This document shows positions 20,728 to 21,818 of a stretch of DNA of 21,818 bases, one piece after another. The translations under genes were made by a program, and so were the position numbers. Location of the stretch: positions 1 through 21,818 of IMG/VR virus record IMGVR_UViG_3300005265_000149. One strand, given 5' to 3'. The DNA is from a virus. The number at the start of each line of letters is the position of its first letter. The first letter of the stretch is position 1. The notes under the pieces are model-generated. The model was not told the origin of the DNA, did not search any database, and saw nothing but the letters and a program-made list of their open reading frames with translations.

Positions 20728-20888
20728 TATATCCTCCTCTTATCCCTTATTCCATCGTATATTACTGCTATAATAAGTGCTAATGCATACGGCAGTATCA
20801 CTATAGCGTTTATTGGAAGATTCACCAAATATCTATAATATCCAACAATTACAGAAATCAAAAGTCCGACAAACATTATGTTTATCAT
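20727..20888 (-). CDS. Small two-span membrane protein (53 aa)
   Basis: The product has two hydrophobic stretches, IMFVGLLISVIVGYY and AIVILPYALALIIAVIY, separated by a short polar turn, and a basic C-terminus (DGIRDKRRI). AGGAGAAGAG precedes the ATG. It follows the HTH gene by 14 bp and overlaps the next gene by one base. It is therefore part of the early operon. The layout is that of a small hairpin-type inner-membrane protein, seen in holins and in exclusion proteins, but placement among early genes makes a holin less likely. Confidence 0.7.
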   Translation of the reverse strand: MINIMFVGLLISVIVGYYRYLVNLPINAIVILPYALALIIAVIYDGIRDKRRI

Positions 20889-20902
20889 CTCTTCTCCTAT
20901 TC

Positions 20903-21106
20903 TTAATTTATATATTTTTTTAGATGTTGTAGGTATGGAGATAATTCTTTTCTAATAATTGGGCGGTATTTTTTGGCTATTCTATCACCATTTATGATCC
21001 TTGTTAGATAAGACTGAGAGATTCCTATCTTTTTAGCGAGTTCTTTTCTCTTTATATTGCTTAGTAAAAGTGCTATTTGTAAGCGTTTTGTTGCTGTTTT
21101 ATCCAT
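20903..21106 (-). CDS. Small HTH regulator, Ner-like by position (67 aa)
   Basis: The product has an HTH (RKELAKKIGISQSYLTRIIN, near residues 22-41) in a short lambda-repressor-like fold, and a basic C-terminal helix. It is the first gene of the leftward early operon, opposite the XRE repressor, which is where Mu has Ner. Ner shuts down early transcription after infection. I chose the ATG at 21106, with GGGGAGA just upstream; a longer reading from 21142 adds twelve residues without a leader and runs into the -35 region of the opposing promoter. Sequence match to Ner itself is not evident, so the name is by position. Confidence 0.75.
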   Translation of the reverse strand: MDKTATKRLQIALLLSNIKRKELAKKIGISQSYLTRIINGDRIAKKYRPIIRKELSPYLQHLKKYIN

Positions 21107-21135
21107 ATTCTCCCCTATAATTTCTTGATATAAAA

Positions 21136-21201
21136 TTGACACTTTTTTTTATTTAGTCATTAAAGTGCCAAAGGAATGAAATTTGATAATTATGTCAAAT
21201 T
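21136..21201. promoter_or_regulatory. Operator-like region between the divergent regulators
   Basis: Two inverted repeats are visible. One pairs TGACACTTT (21137-21145) with AAAGTGCCA (21162-21170), 8 of 9. The other pairs AATTTGA (21180-21186) with TCAAATT (21195-21201). TTGACA boxes face right at 21136-21141 and left at 21198-21193. A TTAAAG at 21160-21165 is a weak rightward -10; no good leftward -10 was found. Confidence 0.5.
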
Positions 21202-21256
21202 ATTTTTTGCTTTTTTTGATAAAAATTTTTACATATCTAACAAAAGAGGGATTATT

Positions 21257-21652
21257 ATGCTATCTAATAGGATAAAAAAAATTAGAAAAATTTTAGATTT
21301 AACTCAAACAGAATTTGGTAATAAATTACAAATACCTTTTTCTACTATATCAAGATATGAAAATGGAGAAGTTAAGCCTGGTTTTGATGTATTATACAAA
21401 ATAGGCAAAATATATGATGTTAATATGAATTGGTTATTTACAGGAGAGGGCAGTATGTTTAAGGGTAGTGGTAATGGTGCGGTGAATGTACAAACAAAGA
21501 TAGCCGAGTTAGAGGCGGAGGTAACTCGGCTAAAAAAAGAAATTTCAAAATTGGAAAAAGATAATAAAACACTTAATACTGAACTATTAGGGCGGTTAAG
21601 AGAGTTGTTAAGATTGCATAAGAAATTAGAATTATCCCAGATAAGGAGTTAA
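21257..21652 (+). CDS. XRE-family phage repressor with leucine-zipper tail (131 aa)
   Basis: Residues about 5-65 are an XRE/Cro-CI HTH: IKKIRKILDLTQTEFGNKLQ, IPFSTISRYENGEVKPGFDV, then LYKIGKIYDVNMNWLFTGEG, the last being the usual L-x-G-E-G end. A Gly/Ser linker leads to a coiled coil (KIAELEAEVTRLKKEISKLE) with leucines at heptad spacing, likely the dimerisation element in place of a peptidase domain. No Ser/Lys peptidase motif is present, so RecA-triggered self-cleavage is unlikely; release may depend on the ORF6N antirepressor. ATG 21257 is chosen over 21176 because AGAGGG precedes it. It lies beside the phage end, like c in Mu. Confidence 0.87.
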   Translation: MLSNRIKKIRKILDLTQTEFGNKLQIPFSTISRYENGEVKPGFDVLYKIGKIYDVNMNWLFTGEGSMFKGSGNGAVNVQTKIAELEAEVTRLKKEISKLEKDNKTLNTELLGRLRELLRLHKKLELSQIRS

Positions 21653-21660
21653 ATAAAAAA

Positions 21661-21701
21661 TTCTCAAACCCGTTGCAACTTTTCTCAAACCCAGTGCAAC
21701 A
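21661..21701. mobile_element. Phage end with two transposase-site-like direct repeats
   Basis: TTCTCAAACCCGTTGCAAC (21661-21679) and TTCTCAAACCCAGTGCAAC (21682-21700) differ at two positions and start 21 bp apart, two helical turns. Read from the other strand the outer one begins TGTTGCAC, giving the terminal TG usual for Mu-type elements. The place just beyond the repressor matches the Mu left end. The exact terminal base is inferred. Confidence 0.7.
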
Positions 21702-21818
21702 AAAAGTAAAAAAAATAACATTTTTACCAAACTAAAATTCAGCAAAAAACTCTTAATATACTAATTTATAAATAAATACCAATTATCTATAAATTACCAT
21801 ACTTACTGCCACCCCACA
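21702..21818. other. Probable host flank, no gene seen
   Basis: The segment is very AT-rich with no open frame, hairpin or repeat that I can support. If the phage end is at 21701, the first five bases (AAAAG) would be one copy of a 5-bp target duplication, testable at the other phage end. Confidence 0.45.

Larger units (their letters stand above)
1..21701. mobile_element. Mu-like transposable prophage, partial (tail end cut by window)
   Basis: The gene set is that of a transposable tailed phage: a DDE transposase plus MuB-like ATPase in one early operon, and Mu-family head genes. The right boundary is placed at 21701, where two direct 19-bp repeats end in CA (TG on the other strand). The left boundary is not in the window because tail-type genes run off position 1. 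That this is an integrated copy is inferred from the non-phage-looking, AT-rich DNA to the right. The structural genes lie on both strands, so the order is not plain Mu order. Confidence 0.8.

Overview
This window is most of the genome of a Mu-like (transposable, tailed) prophage, cut at its tail end by the left edge of the window and apparently complete at its early end on the right. The calls rest on: a DDE transposase with a MuA-type layout followed by a MuB-like AAA ATPase; GemA-like and DUF3164-like early genes; and Mu-type head genes (terminase pair, DUF935-type portal, MuF, gpG-type morphogenesis protein, DUF1834 and DUF1320 proteins, gpI-type protease/scaffold, capsid). The sequence is AT-rich with strong AGGAGG-type ribosome binding sites. 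It also carries several dispersed short repeats (HRDTE-type CACAGAGACACAGAG, AGTGAAAATCAGTG, a palindrome encoding AGLKPVSP, a DVAQG-type hairpin) of kinds I associate with uncultured candidate-phylum bacteria (for example Omnitrophota-like or Brocadia-like genomes). The host assignment is inference only.

Layout, right to left. 21702-21818 is probably host DNA. 21661-21701 looks like the phage end: two direct 19-bp repeats spaced 21 bp, ending in TG/CA. A rightward XRE repressor (21257-21652) faces a leftward small HTH gene (20903-21106) across an operator-like region. The leftward early operon then runs: two tiny membrane proteins, a zinc-ribbon protein, a glutaredoxin-like protein, the transposase, the MuB-like ATPase, a double-HTH protein, a GemA-like protein, a Cys-rich small protein, a DUF3164-like protein, a Phg_2220_C replication-type protein and a small basic HTH protein. 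A barrel-like gene with a damaged start (14163-14564) follows. Next is a leftward immunity cassette: a promoter, a Y-shaped RNA resembling phage P1/P7 C4 antisense RNA, an ORF6N antirepressor and a small helical protein, ending at a bidirectional terminator (13070-13099).

Rightward structural genes occupy 4484-13063: terminase small and large subunits, gpG-like, DUF1834-like, an amidase endolysin, a DUF1320-like protein, a portal-MuF fusion interrupted by a 344-residue LAGLIDADG intein, and three probable virion accessory genes including a LamG protein. Leftward genes 4358-1 encode the protease/scaffold, major capsid protein and three tandem paralogous tail-type proteins, and then run off the window. 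The capsid block is thus inverted relative to the terminase/portal block, and the two diverge from a palindrome-centred region (4401-4455).

The strongest observations are the C4-like antisense RNA whose side arm is complementary to the antirepressor ribosome binding site, the intein placed exactly at the invariant NCRC motif of MuF, the phage end, and the heavy load of repeats inside and between phage genes. One repeat insertion plus a 101-bp tandem duplication appears to have removed the start of the DUF1320 gene.
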